Source: Welwitschia mirabilis (Eukaryota > Gnetophyta > Gnetopsida > Welwitschiales). Taken from it: a DNA stretch of 64,000 bases. The position numbers and the translations under genes are program-made. Each line of letters starts with the position of its first letter. Within the stretch, counting starts at the first letter, position 1. Of this stretch, positions 12,150-24,843 are shown in pieces. The notes beneath the pieces are model-generated. The model was not told where the DNA came from and did not search any database. It saw nothing but the letters and a program-made list of their open reading frames with translations. The stretch spans positions 87,341,488 to 87,405,487 of the forward strand of contig JBOZIK010000001.1 of assembly GCA_051453625.1 (NCBI GenBank), read 5' to 3'.

Positions 12150-13410
12150 TCAATTTACACATTTATTAACTTTTATATCATTAAAATTCTCTTGTTGAAA
12201 ACATGATAGACTCTACTTATAGTTGAGTAATCCAAAAAGATGGCTTCATTAGCTTTAGACTCAAATTTACTTAAATTTTCTCTATCTTTTAGCACATAGA
12301 ATTTACTTCTGAAGATTTTAAAATATGAAACATTAGGTTGTATTCCTTTCCATAAATCATATGGCATTTTATCTATACTGGGCCTAAGATATACTCTGTT
12401 AATAATGTAGCATGTTGTGCTAACTGCCTCAGCCTAAAAAGATTTATAGATTTCCTTATCATTTAACATGGTTCATGCCATTTCTTGGAGAACTTTGTTC
12501 TTTCTTTCAGCTATGCCATTTTTTTGTGGTGTCATTGGGGCTGAATATTGATGATCAATTCCATTATCAATGCAATATTTCTCAAAAAAGAAAAAAAATG
12601 GTTTTCAAATTCACCACCATGTTTACTTCTTTTTTTTTTTATTGTACATCCTTTCTTGTTTTAAATCTTTTTGCATATCTCAAACTAGTATTTGTAAGCT
12701 TCAAACTTGTTTGATAAGAAGGATACCCAAGTATATTTAGAGAAGTTATCAACCATAGCGAGAAAATAACATTTTCCACCTAGACTTTGAGTTTAAATGG
12801 GACTTACCAGACCCATATGAATAAGCTCTAATGGCATAGATGTGGAAGTCTAGTTTTTACTTTTATGTAAAGTCCTTATTGGTTTTCCCTTTTGGTATGA
12901 ATCACATAAGACTGGTTTTTCTACATTTATCTTAGGGATACCTTTCATAATATTTTTATGAATAATTATTTTTAACTAATCATAATTAACATGACCTAAT
13001 CATTTATGCCAAATCTCTTCTCGAGGAACATTTAAAAAATAACATGGAGAAAATTATTAATCTATACTATATAAAATGTTTATTCTAATTGATCTAAGAA
13101 TTACATCATTATATTTCCCATGTAAGATTTCCTGTTTTGATTTATTGAAGACTACCTAGTGACCTTTATCACAAATTTAACTAGTGCTTAATAAATTATG
13201 ATTTAAACCATTTACATACAAAACTTCATTAATTATGTAAAGGTTACCTCCACCAATACATTTAATGACTTCTATTTTTGCTCTTCTATTATCATCAAAT
13301 GTCACCTCTCCTCCATTAAAGTTGCTTAATTACTTGAACCTAGATTTATCTCCTATCATATGCCTTAAACACTCACTATCTAGATACTAGCTACTACTAT
13401 TTGAAAACTT
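12150..13410 (-). pseudogene. pol: Copia protease and integrase, broken
   Basis: Minus-strand reading gives, in order, a protease remnant near 13390 (YLDSECLRHM, where copia proteases have DSG, so the active-site Gly is Glu), a pre-integrase motif near 13020 (IWHK then LGHVNY), and the integrase core. In the core, HMGL stands where HMDL is usual, so the first catalytic Asp is lost. VDNFSKYTW follows, then the block with the last catalytic Glu, PQKNGIAERKN near 12520. The integrase C-terminal part is an unbroken 195-base frame at 12173-12367 (PYDLWKG...NVSYFKIF). Stops lie at expected Trp and Arg codons. The domain order protease-integrase-RT is diagnostic of Ty1/copia. Confidence 0.88.
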
Positions 13411-13554
13411 AAAAGTTGTCTGAATTAAAACACTTTTAAGATTATTGGCTTTTATCCACATAGTATTTTTAGACTTATGTGATACATCACCTTTTGGAAT
13501 AAATTTAAAAAGAAAAGTACTAACTAAGTTTAAGAATAACATTAATTTCCTAGC

Positions 13555-14321
13555 NNNNNNNNNNNNNNNNNNNNNNNNNNNNNNNNNNNNNNNNNNNNNN
13601 NNNNNNNNNNNNNNNNNNNNNNNNNNNNNNNNNNNNNNNNNNNNNNNNNNNNNNNNNNNNNNNNNNNNNNNNNNNNNNNNNNNNNNNNNNNNNNNNNNNN
13701 NNNNNNNNNNNNNNNNNNNNNNNNNNNNNNNNNNNNNNNNNNNNNNNNNNNNNNNNNNNNNNNNNNNNNNNNNNNNNNNNNNNNNNNNNNNNNNNNNNNN
13801 NNNNNNNNNNNNNNNNNNNNNNNNNNNNNNNNNNNNNNNNNNNNNNNNNNNNNNNNNNNNNNNNNNNNNNNNNNNNNNNNNNNNNNNNNNNNNNNNNNNN
13901 NNNNNNNNNNNNNNNNNNNNNNNNNNNNNNNNNNNNNNNNNNNNNNNNNNNNNNNNNNNNNNNNNNNNNNNNNNNNNNNNNNNNNNNNNNNNNNNNNNNN
14001 NNNNNNNNNNNNNNNNNNNNNNNNNNNNNNNNNNNNNNNNNNNNNNNNNNNNNNNNNNNNNNNNNNNNNNNNNNNNNNNNNNNNNNNNNNNNNNNNNNNN
14101 NNNNNNNNNNNNNNNNNNNNNNNNNNNNNNNNNNNNNNNNNNNNNNNNNNNNNNNNNNNNNNNNNNNNNNNNNNNNNNNNNNNNNNNNNNNNNNNNNNNN
14201 NNNNNNNNNNNNNNNNNNNNNNNNNNNNNNNNNNNNNNNNNNNNNNNNNNNNNNNNNNNNNNNNNNNNNNNNNNNNNNNNNNNNNNNNNNNNNNNNNNNN
14301 NNNNNNNNNNNNNNNNNNNNN
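13555..14321. other. Assembly gap (767 N)
   Basis: Run of N between the gag zinc-knuckle remnant and the protease of copia element 1. The flanks do not overlap. Confidence 1.
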
Positions 14322-15130
14322 AATGATCAATTTTTGCACAGAAATAACAAGTAACTTTTGAGAATATTTTACTATGCCATGTTACTTTATTTTGCTGATT
14401 TTGAGATTTTTATGAGATGAACCCAATACTTGACTTGTTACCAATAGGTTTCTAAACTTTAAGCATCTATTCTAATTTGAAAGAGCCATTAGAAAATTTA
14501 TTAATAAATTGAGATAACTATTTTTGCTGTAGGATGAGATTAGAGTTTTGTGATTTGATCTTCTTAGATCTTGATTTCATTTCCTCCTTNNNNNNNNNNN
14601 NNNNNNNNNNNNNNNNNNNNNNNNNNNNNNNNNNNNNNNNNNNNNNNNNNNNNNNNNNNNNNNNNNNNNNNNNNNNNNNNNNNNNNNNNTTGCTGTAGGA
14701 TGAGATTAGAGTTTTTTGATTTGATCTTCTTAGATCTTGATTTCATTTCCTCCTTTTCCTTGGTGAGATATTTTACAATCTTGTTTAGATCTTTTATCCT
14801 TTTAGCTAACTTTTCACATTCTAGGTATAGTTCTTGATAACTGTCTTCTAGCTCATTCTGTTATTCATCAATCACATCTAAATCATCTTGCTCTGATGTA
14901 TTGGGTAAATTCTGTAAGGGAAGAATAATTACCATAAAATAAAGTCTCCCATATTTATTAGATTTTTGAACTAATCTTGTAGCACTTTCACTTGACTCTT
15001 TTGCATTTCCACTATTTGTATTTTATTTGAAAATATATCCACATACTATCCAAAATATATAAATAAAAGTATAGATATCTAAGAAGGACATATTTGAAAA
15101 ATCAATAGAGGGATTTCTCATATTTGGGTT
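14322..15130 (-). pseudogene. gag: Copia gag, internally deleted
   Basis: Minus-strand reading begins near the PBS with a short segment (MRNPSIDFSNMSF near 15120) like the N-terminus of the element 2 gag. It then jumps to the acidic and coiled-coil region: NLPNTSEQDDLD near 14900, then a charged helix with ELYLECEKLAKRI and KEKEEMKSRSKK. A stretch with KFSNGS and a CYFCAKIDH zinc-knuckle-like remnant near 14340 follows. Element 2 has about 1.1 kb of extra gag between these segments, including the UBN2-type core and a CCHC knuckle. The present copy is therefore a deletion derivative. The 100-N gap at 14590-14689 lies inside and duplicates 66 bp. Confidence 0.78.
14524..14755. other. 100-N gap flanked by the same 66 bp: unmerged contig overlap
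   Basis: Bases 14524-14589 and 14690-14755 are the same sequence with one difference (TTTTGTGA against TTTTTTGA). Between them lie exactly 100 N. This is the signature of two contig ends that overlap but were scaffolded apart, so the gap and one copy are probably artificial. Confidence 0.88.
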
Positions 15131-15173
15131 ATAGATTCTAGACTAGTTAAAATTTATTAATGGACTTAACTTA

Positions 15174-15185
15174 GCTCTGATACCA
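15174..15185 (-). promoter_or_regulatory. Primer binding site, tRNA-iMet (copia element 1)
   Basis: Minus strand TGGTATCAGAGC, the standard plant initiator-Met PBS, two bases from the LTR end ...CCTATCA. Confidence 0.93.
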
Positions 15186-15187
15186 AT

Positions 15188-16562
15188 TGATAGGATTGAG
15201 AACCTTGCGGGGATCAATTAGTTCTAAAAAAATTAACCAAAATCAAATATAATAAAACTTTCTCAAAATAAGTTACTAATAAAATCATGCATATAAAGAA
15301 AAACTAAAATTATTCAAAGTAATGAAATTGGCAAAAAGAATAAAATATTAAATAAATGCACAGGATTTATAGTGGTTCAAGAAACCCCTTACTCTAATCT
15401 TGATTATCAGCTTATCCTCAAACTTGATCCAGGTCTTTGTTAACTCTTCCAATTATTATAGGTTCAACTATATCCTTTACAAATGGACTTTTGGATGCTA
15501 ATTTTCAACCTTACCAATTGGAATTTTGAAGGCTTAGTTTCAACCTTTAGAGGATGTAATATTAATGGTAAGAATGCCTTGATGTATAAATATTACTCAT
15601 TATTTGGTATAATGATTTTAATGCAACTCTTCTCCCATAGATAATACCACAATGAAGTGCAAGATCTAAACTTGAATGTACAAATACAATAAATAATGGA
15701 ACTTTCTTGGTTAAGAGTATAAATCCAAGATCCAGTAGTGAATATCACAAGATTTTAGTACTTTGATTAAGTGTCAAAAAAGATTCTTTAGTCTTTTATC
15801 TCTTTCTATTTATATTAGAAGGATTTTAGGGTTTATTACAATTGAAAATGTGCTTCCAATGGCTATAAATATCTAGAAAACAAATATCTAATGGATACAT
15901 AATAGATATAAAATGGATAAAAAATTTTAGTTTCATTCTATCTGGTTGACCCCTTAAAAGTTCGTTGACCCTATCTGGTACTGTAACTTACACAGGTTAC
16001 CCAAGTAAATTTTTCGGTTGCTTCTATTTTCAATGGCTTCATGTCTAGTCAACCCCTCAGAGTCTAGTTGACCCCCATCCAGTCACCTGCAATTTTGTCT
16101 AGTCACTTGCTAGTCCTGATAAAAGATCATTCCAATTTCTTACATCAGGTCTAGTCAATCCTTCAAGTATTTGGTTAACCCCATGACGATTGGATCAAGG
16201 ATATTAGCTTCACAGTGCTTAGGTCTGGTTGATCACATCAAAGTTCTAATTGACTCCTNNNNNNTTAGTTTAGGAGTACTATTCTTAAAATTACACATTC
16301 AATTAACCCCATCAGATATTCGATTGACCTCTTTGATTTCAATTTAATTTAAGAGTATGCTCCAGGTGTGGTTGACCCCTTGAAAGTTTGGTCGACTCCT
16401 CAAGAGGGTAAGTGGACTTGCTAGGTTTTTAGTGATTAGATTTTAACATTCATGGCTTCAGCATCTAACTTATAAGTTTTTAACATTTTCTACACAAGAT
16501 ACACAAAATGTTCTACATATAAAACATTGTTTTAACATCAGTTGATAAAACATAATCTAATA
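15188..16562 (-). repeat. 5' LTR of copia element 1
   Basis: Aligned with 7823-9217. It contains the TATAAATAG box at 15806-15814, three 11-bp units at 15889-15921, and a well-kept TTGACC array at about 15943-16402 including paired GTTGACCCC blocks. Six N lie at 16259-16264. Confidence 0.9.
15943..16402 (-). promoter_or_regulatory. TTGACC (W-box-like) array in LTR U3
   Basis: Repeated GGTTGACCCC, GTCAACCCC, ATTGACTCC and GGTCGACTCC elements in pairs separated by about 20-30 bp. It lies just upstream of the TATA box on the minus strand. GGTCGAC survives once, so TTGAC may be a decayed form of GTCGAC. Confidence 0.45.
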
Positions 16563-18969
16563 AAAACATCATCACTTTTCACTATTGTATAGATTTTCAA
16601 ATTAAGAAATATATAACATTTACTAAAAGAGAAATAATCATAAAGAATAAATTGATAGATTCAGCACTAAATTTATCTTTATTAGATTTGTCATATTTAA
16701 TAAAAAATTTAAAATAAAAAACTTTCATATGTGATAAATTGGGTTTGTATTCATATTATTTTTTAAACTATGTAGCATTCTTTAAATTCCTTGTTAAAAC
16801 TCTATTTTTTGAATAATTATCTATATGAATAGCTTTTCATAATTTATTCTTCAACCTTATATCAATTAATAATCCTCTTTATCGTATCCAATAGTAATCC
16901 ATTTTTGCACTCAATAAATTCATTTTATTATTAGCAAGTTTTAACCTAACATATAATATTACAATTCATCAAGTAATTTGAAAATATGTGGAAAAACATT
17001 CATCATTTGTATTTATTCTTAATGTGCTAATTATTTTTCCTAACTACCTTTCTATTATGTTTTAGAACATCTTGAAATAATGCAATGCTTAGGACTTGTA
17101 GCTCATAAATAAAAAAATTCAAAAATGTGAATGATTATTAATAAAACTTATGAAGTAATGGCCATAATTTATATCCTCTATTTCTATGGGATCATAAATA
17201 TTAGAGTATATAAAAGAAATTTACACTTACATCTAAATTCAGTTAAAGAAGAAGAAATGCATGTATGAAATTGTGAGTCTTGTATGCTAGAATATATGAT
17301 AAGCCTTCAAGAATTTATTTTTTATAATTTACTTCATGAAATACCTAAAACATGTCCAATTCTATATGCCATGTCCAATGTTAATCATCACTACAAATCA
17401 CATATTTTTTCAAACTAATCTTGTATATTTATCTAAAATCTAGAGTACTTCTAAAATGTTTTCCATATCTTCTAGTAACACATTTTTAATCCTTTAAAAA
17501 AACATTGAAATATTTACATTATAACTATTTAAAATTGATAAAATTAAATTTCATATTGAAAAGAAACTAAATATCATCTATGTTGAAACTTCCATTTTGT
17601 TTTATTTGAAGTTGGATAAAACCAATGCCTTTAAAATATTTTTCATTACCACCATTAAAACCAACTATGTCCATGGATCATAGCAAAAAATTTTTGAAAG
17701 TATCTTCTGAATTAAACATATTAGGTAAAAAGCTAAAAGTAAAACATGAAAATATTAGCAGATTAATGCATTAAAGATTTTAAGATTAAAAAAAAAACTA
17801 TGTAAAGTTATATTAGAAAATTCATTTTTATCCTCCATTATTTCCATTTGCTATTTTTTATTTGCCACATAATACTATAACTAAGAAAAGCATTATTATT
17901 ATTCATCATAAACTTGAATTCTATAGCTTTTTTATCAACTAGTTTAGATAATCATAATAGTAATAAATTTAGTTTTCTTTATCCAAATGACTTACTTAGC
18001 ATCTTATCCTATTTGGCTGTGTTTTAGCATGAAAATTACTTTCAAGAACATTTATGATTTATAGCTATGGTATTTACATTTTACTATTGCCTTTATTAAA
18101 ACCTCTACCTTTATTAAAACTAGTCATTTACCTTTAGTCCTAGCTGCTGATGTTTTTTGCATAGAATTTTTATTTTTTCCCCTCTTACATGCATTAATAT
18201 GTATATTCTTATCTCCTTTTAAGAGCATCTCAAATTGAATTAACCTTCTAGTGATTTGTTCTAACACAAGGAAATTCAAATCTAAAAAGTTATTGATTAA
18301 AACAATAGTCTAGTTAAAAGGCTTTATAAGGGAAAATGAGTTGTTTATAACAATGCAATTAACTAAATTTATATGATTTACCTTATCTATATTCTTTACT
18401 AGATTTCTTAATAATTAGATATAATCATCAATAATTATTTCTTCATCATCTTAATGGTTTTTTTTCATAAGGTTTTGAAACTTGATTTATTTTATATTCT
18501 GGTATACTTAATAAAGCATGTCCAAGATTTATTATGACTTGTAAATGCTATTATATTTTGTAATTTTTTTGACCTTATTATTTTCCATGCTAGAGTAACT
18601 TACATTTATGTATTGATTATCTTACATCTAAGATTTCTTATGTAGGATGTTTTTAGCATTATTCTTATAATTTCCTAATAATTTCATATTAATTGGAAGG
18701 TAGTTTCATAGATTTTATCCATTTAAATATTGTATTACCCTTATGTTTCAAATTTTATAATTTCTTAAATTAAAATTATAATCATTCCTTTATTGTATTA
18801 ATAGTAATTTTAATTTTTTAGAAGTGACTAATGAGATAAATTTAGAGGACAATGAAATAGGTCTATCAAGTGGTAAATAAACAAGTTATTTGTAGAAAAT
18901 AAAAAGGCATTATTAGTTAGAGTGGAATCCTACTCACAAATATCATTGAACAAGAACTAGAAATGTGCA
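16563..18969. other. AT-rich unclassified DNA, possible gag trace
   Basis: No LTR, PBS or pol motif seen. On the minus strand a partly open stretch at about 18120-18290 reads like the C-terminal part of a copia gag core (RRLIQFEMLLKGDKN followed by Lys-rich sequence). That is only a resemblance and may be chance in AT-rich DNA. Confidence 0.25.
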
Positions 18970-20920
18970 CATACTCCATAGAACTCTAAAATCATGCAAA
19001 GCTAAGAACTTGCAAAAATTAAATAAAGTCCCAAATATTGACTATGATATTATTTTACAAAATTTAAAAAATGTATGGACAAGCATGAGCTAGATTTAAA
19101 AACTTAAAATTGAAATTAGGTATCAAGTATAAAATTCACATTAAATGTGTACTTTTAATAGTAAACTAAAAATAAAAATATATACCTAATAAATAAGAAA
19201 TGAATATAGAAAACCAAGCACTTGTATGCATTAATTATAAAAGATAAATCAAACTTTGACTTTTAAAAATATCTAATTTGTTGAATTCAAATTAAAATTA
19301 ACATGAAATCTACTTTTTTTGATCTTAAGGAATAAAAATAGCTTTATCTTAGGAGCTAAACATAACTTAAGACATATTACAAAACTTGATTGTAATAGGG
19401 GATATCATGTGCATTTTAACCTTCAAAAATTAATTAAATTTAGTATTAGTTATATCAAAGTAATAATTTAAAGAAAATATGGGATGATAAATAAAATAAA
19501 AAAGTACCATAATATTTATATTTTCCACAAATATAAAAATTAAAAGATATGTAAAATGTCCTTTGATTATAATAATTATTAAGCCTAAAACATCATAAAA
19601 TTTCTAATCCAATCTCTAGTCAATTATTTTATCTAGTAACATATGATAATAATCGATCGTAAGGAACCAAATGTGATATGAAAAAAATCAAAAGAAAAAA
19701 TCATTTATTCATTAAATTAGAATCTAAAAATTTCAAATAAGAACTAATGCATAAGTCATGACATCAAAAAAAGTATATCTCTTTAAAATCCTTCATCAGT
19801 AAAAACATCGATAATGCAACTCCCATTAACATGTTGACATCATATTTCTTTCATAGATCTTCTTTCACATAACCTCTTAATGTTTGCAAATAGCTTCCTC
19901 TTCAAAGATTACTTAATTGTATCTATCTTTGTTAGGATTTAATATGAAGGAACTAGATAATTGAATAAATTAAGAATAGAAAGAAAAGATAAGAAGATTA
20001 TAAGCAAAAAAGGGAATAGGATTAAAAAGAAATAGATGCATGAAGAGATTAAAAGGCTAAGATAATAAAGTTTTTAGAATCTATACATTTAAAAAGAAAA
20101 ATAAATAATGGGAATGAGGAGAATTTTAGAGGGCAAAAAATAGGATATTAGATTAAATTATTAGATAACATGCAAATGAAGTAACAAGGAAAAAGAGAGA
20201 TGTATGATGAGTCGAGATCATGGAAAGACATTGGAAAATGTGTAATAGCAATAGGTAAAAGAAAAAAGTGATATTTAAGCCCCACAAGTTTTATTTTTTT
20301 ATTTTTTAATAAATAATTTAATAAACCTCAAAACTCATTTTTAATAAAAATAAGAGATGGCTTAGTGGTGTAAGTTAGTAATTATGTAGAGATGGCTTAG
20401 TAATTTTAATATTAAAAATTTAAATTTAATGGCTAATAATATGATAAAAAATCACTTCTAAATCCTAAAAGAAAGAAGACAAAAAGAAAAATACATATGA
20501 CAAGATGGTCTAAAACAAAATATTTCATGCTAATTTTAAGGATTCAAATATCATTAATTTTTTCTTTCAAATGGCTTTATTTTTATAATAATCTTTTTAA
20601 ATTTTAAACTTTACCTCTAAATAGAATGTTAACAAGGTTAACTACTAAACAATTCAAATTAGTCAAACCTTTGCATATGAGCTCTAATTGAGATAATATT
20701 CTTATCATTTATAGATTATTTAAATATGCAACATGTAATGATGATGTTAGAATTGTGATTTAATTCCTTAGAAATGATGTGTTCTAGAAGTCAACGTTTT
20801 GACAAGTGAGTATTACAATGAATGAATTAGTTGTGGGCTTTATTTTAAACATAATACTAATATTTTTTGAACCATTAAAATTATGTCATTTCTAGTTTTA
20901 ATGAGATATTAAATTATAAA
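18970..20920. repeat. 2 kb dispersed direct repeat, copy 2
   Basis: Same-orientation counterpart of 3490-5640; matching blocks occur in the same order. It includes a tRNA A-box-like GGCTTAGTGGT near 20355. No coding domain recognised. Ends approximate. Confidence 0.5.
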
Positions 20921-21859
20921 AAATGATATCCTTTTATATTTTTAAGGAAAAAAATAAGTGTAACATGACAGGTCAAACTATCATAAATATTTGTTAAAAT
21001 ATTAAAATTTTAACATTTAAATCTATAAGTAGGCCATATACCTATCTAATTATATGGTTGTTTATTTATTACATCATTCCACTAATTAACATTCAATATA
21101 TTAAAGTATTTTAAACCAATTACATAAAAAGAAAAATCTTTATCTTAAATATCTTAGAAGAAAGAAAGGAATATTTTAAAAAATTCATAAGATAAAATAA
21201 TAATTATGTACTTAATATACATAATATTTTATTTTAGTATATATTTTTATATTTAATAAAATACATATTAAATTCTAGACTAAGAGTCTGTGATATACTT
21301 AGAAGGATTCACAAGATACAACTAAGGAAAAAAATTAGAAGATTAGCAGGATGAATGATGTTGGAATTATTGAAGGATGTGTGATTCTATTTTTTTATTT
21401 TAATATATGTAATATAAATTTTATAATCTTTTTTAATGATTAAAACCTTTAAACATAACCTATAGGGATATAATAAGTAATAAATTTCATGTAAAAAATA
21501 AAATGTACACATTTAAATTGTATGCTTATGTTTTTAAATAAAATGACTCTTCTTTATATTAGTTACATCTTTGTTAACACTTACATAACATTTATCTTCC
21601 TTTTACTTATTATTAAAATGGTAATTACTATTATTTTTGTGAAATAAAATGAATTAAGTTCCATCATTATTGATACAAATAAATTGCATATGATCATATT
21701 ATTTGACTAATTAATTATGTAATAGAAATGAAATAAATATATCATCCTAGAAGGTAGCATAAGAGATAGATTTAGATTATACCATGATTTTTTTAGTTAA
21801 AAGACTTTTTTACATTTTAAATTAAAAAAATTACAAAGCTATTCAATGTGGATGCTAAA
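20921..21859. other. AT-rich unclassified DNA
   Basis: Stops in all frames and no motif recognised. It sits 3' of the minus-strand LINE and could include its tail, but no poly-A or target duplication was identified. Confidence 0.35.
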
Positions 21860-22699
21860 TTAGAGAAGAGCTTCAAAGAGAGAGATTAAAATAAAAAGTG
21901 AGGGACTCATACAAAATTTAAATCTTAATACTTTGAGTAATAGAATGTTTAGAAGACAAAGGAAAAAAACTAAATAACTCAATATTAAACATGTCTTTAT
22001 TCCAAATCTTTCATAATTTAAATAAGATATTACACCATAAAGAATACCATTTTTATAATTGTAGAGGATTACTAAATTCACTAGTTCAAATAAGAATAGA
22101 GCACTTACAAACTTGATGCCATCCCAAATGGTGGATAGTCCATGTCCAAGTAGAAGAAGGTATCCAACAAGATTAAAAGATGTGCTAAAGGGATTCTTCA
22201 TTATTATAATGTAGATAAAGGAACATAAAATATAAAAAATAAAGAAGTCAATTCCTAAGAAAAAAATCATTTTGGAGGAGGAATCAACAATAATTTAAAT
22301 TTCAAGAGGAATAGGAAGCCACTAGTTATAGAGAAAAAAAATATACCATCATTTATCTAAGAATTAAGTATACCAAATTTTATTTTAATGCTCAAAAATT
22401 AGACTAGAGTCACACTATAATTTCTTTATGTATGTAGCCATTATATGCTTATAATTATAACCATTCTTTCAAATCCAAAGATCATAGTCACTTTGAGAAT
22501 ATGAAGAAATATGAAGGGAAGTAAGCCACGAGTACAAAATGTAGTATATATTTATCTTATTTCTAAAGAGATAAAATCTTTTCTTGAGTTCAAGTAAGCC
22601 AAGAGCTTAAATGATGGTATCAGATATCTATAATCTTTATGATCACTTCATGAAATAAAGAAAAAGTCAAGGAGCTACATTTCTCTATGAGAATAACCT

Positions 22700-24840
22700 C
22701 TGAGTTACAAAGTTGAAGTGACCATCAAAGGAAGATATTTCAGTGAACAAGAATACTAGGATCTTGAAGTAGACTCTTCATAATGAGCGAATAATCTCAA
22801 ATAATCTTAACAAACATGGAGAAACATAATTTTATATGGACAAGCAAAGAAGATTTTTCTAATAAAAGATGAATGGTAATTTTTATTACCAATAGGAAGG
22901 GTTGACTAAATAAAGTTCCTAATAGAAACTTTTCATTACACATCCCCATTACTTGGTTTAATAAGATAATAAGCTAAAAGAACTTTATCTTTATGAAAGT
23001 TAGTTTTTATTCCTAATCCTCTAAGATCTTTGGAATGAGTCTAAACATTCCACGCAACTCTAATAAATCATTTATGTTTATAGTATTTGGAGTATTAAAG
23101 AAATTTCCTAAAATTATAACAAGCTTATTATAAGAATATTTGGAAGGAGAAAAATAGGTAAAGTAGAAAAAATAAGTGGCTACAAGGATTCAGTCACAAA
23201 AAATAAATTTTTAAAGTAGAGAAAGATATCTAAAGAGTCATTTTTAAATCTTCTATTAAATCATTTTTATAACCCAAGACCAAAGCTAAGAAAAAGAGAG
23301 TTGAAACTTAAAAGACATATTAAGAAGCTTAAAAACCTTACCTAGTTAGATATCGTGATCCAAATAAGCCTAAAAATTAGAGAGTAGCCTAGAGCAAAAA
23401 TATGTATATGTATTCCAATTAATAAAAAAATCAAAAAACTAGGAATAAATATTTAGGAATTAAAGCAAAGAGGTAATGTTTGATGAAGCATTACAAATTA
23501 GAAAGAAAGATTCATTAGCAAAATAAGCATTATGGAACTAACTAGAGTGATAAGAAAGGGACATCCTATGAAGAGGTCTTGATTGTAAATAATCTTAATG
23601 AGATAGCCTAAAGCATCAACAATAATGATGAATAAGTAAGGAGATAAGGGACAACCTTAAATAACTAATCTTTTAAGTTGAAAAGAAGTAAAAACACATT
23701 CATTAATAAAGACTCTAGTAAAGGCATTAGATAAAAGCATCTTATGGGATTATAAAAATCCATGTCTAAAGCTAATTATTTGGATAATCTTCAAGATGAA
23801 ATTCTATGAGAATTTGTCATAGGTTTTAGATTAAGCAAATTTTAATAAAATCAAATATTGACTAGATTTAGATTGTCACTTCTAAGTTTTAGAAAGATCA
23901 ATTATATTGCTTAAAATATAATGGCCCTTAATGAAGGCAATTTGCTTTAGGTGGATAATCTTAGAAATAATGTACTTTTTTACATCTTAATTAAGACTTT
24001 AGTAATAATCTTAGAGGAATTATTTAATAAAGTAATTAGATGCTAATATTTATTTTAATCCTCATACTTAGCTTTTAGGATGAGCTTGATTATACTACTA
24101 TTAATCAATCTACTAAGAGAAATAGAGGAAAGAGATTCTTTATGGAATTCATTAAAAAAACCCTAATCATATCTCAGACATGATTATAAATTTCAATTGG
24201 AAAACCGACAAGACCAGGAGCCTTACCATCTTTCATTTCCTTCATAGTAGCTATAATTTTCTCAAAGGAGAAAAATGGATAAGAAGAAGAACCATATTAT
24301 CTAGTATAATACTAGGGATAAAGTATTTAAGATCTTCCTAGGAAAAGTTTCATTATTAAAATTATCCTCATAACTAGAAAGTTTCATAAATTCCTAAGAA
24401 AAAATATCTACAATTCTTTAAGGGACTATGAATTTTTTTTTAATTAGATTGAATGATAGGAATAGTCCTAGAAAGAGATGGATTAAGATTCTACCATGAA
24501 TTTAAAAAGAGTATATTGAAAATTATTAAAATCATAATAGGATTAATTAGAAACTTATAAAAAGGTTTATATAATATCTCTTCTTTATTTTTATAATGAA
24601 AATTATGGAATATTTAATTATTATTCTCATCTCCTTTAGTGAATTACCACATCTATATATACTATTATTAGGATTCATTACAGATATGATTCTATTATCC
24701 TTTAATTCTTATAAAAGGATTCATTTTCATATGAACTAATGGGATCTAAAACATGTATTTATAATATGAGTTTTACTATTTTATTTTTGTTAAAGACCCT
24801 AGATAGTATTAAGATGGAATGACTAAAGGGATGACAATGA
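22700..24840 (-). pseudogene. L1-type LINE reverse transcriptase, broken
   Basis: Non-LTR retrotransposon ORF2 remnant. Minus-strand reading gives, in order, a pre-RT segment near 24700 (NRIISVMNPNN), then KDGKAPGL...GFPIEIY near 24215, the block QIAFIKGHYILSNII near 23930, LLSNAFTRVFIN near 23730, and GCPLSPYLFIIIVDALG at about 23605-23657. The catalytic box is FANES at 23508-23522, where active enzymes have FADD, so both aspartates are changed. The blocks are spread over frames with several stops. The order and motifs are those of plant L1 elements. An open frame at 21860-22270 downstream is hydrophobic and not recognised. The upstream side is cut by the LTR at 24844. Confidence 0.82.
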
Positions 24841-24843
24841 TAC
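24548..24843 (-). repeat. LINE pre-RT segment, copy A (also at 45088-45410)
   Basis: About 300 bp whose match in the same orientation lies at 45088-45410, on the other side of the large LTR element. Shared blocks include AATGAAAATTATGG, GTGAACTAATGGG or its equivalent, and CTAGATAGTATTAA. On the minus strand it reads as the region before the LINE RT core. Confidence 0.65.

Larger units (their letters stand above)
7823..16562 (-). mobile_element. Ty1/copia LTR retrotransposon, element 1 (decayed)
   Basis: A minus-strand element with LTRs 7823-9217 (3') and 15188-16562 (5'). A 12-nt PBS core matching initiator-Met tRNA lies two bases inside the 5' LTR. Decayed gag, protease, integrase, RT and RNase H follow in copia order (IN before RT). 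Gaps of N interrupt it at 10933-11475, 13555-14321 and 14590-14689. The plus-strand LTR ends are TGATAGG and CTAATA, the latter a decayed CTAACA. The flanking 5-mers ATAAC (7818-7822) and AAAAC (16563-16567) match at four of five bases and may be the target duplication. Confidence 0.92.

Noticed and set aside
13445-14326. Long open frames across N runs (also 6269-6601, 10753-11494, 13542-14339, 14564-14837, 35394-36087)
   Set aside because: Their length comes from undefined bases; only the parts outside the gaps were read.
18120-18290. Third copia gag in the minus strand
   Set aside because: Only one short resemblance, with no CCHC knuckle, PBS or LTR nearby; kept only as a remark.
20345-20450. 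Possible tRNA gene (A-box-like GGCTTAGTGGT)
   Set aside because: No B box at the right distance and no cloverleaf arms; at most a SINE or tRNA relic.
21860-22270. Minus-strand 136-codon frame with several apparent membrane segments
   Set aside because: Extreme Leu/Ile/Phe composition expected of AT-rich DNA, no motif, position in the 3' region of a decayed LINE.
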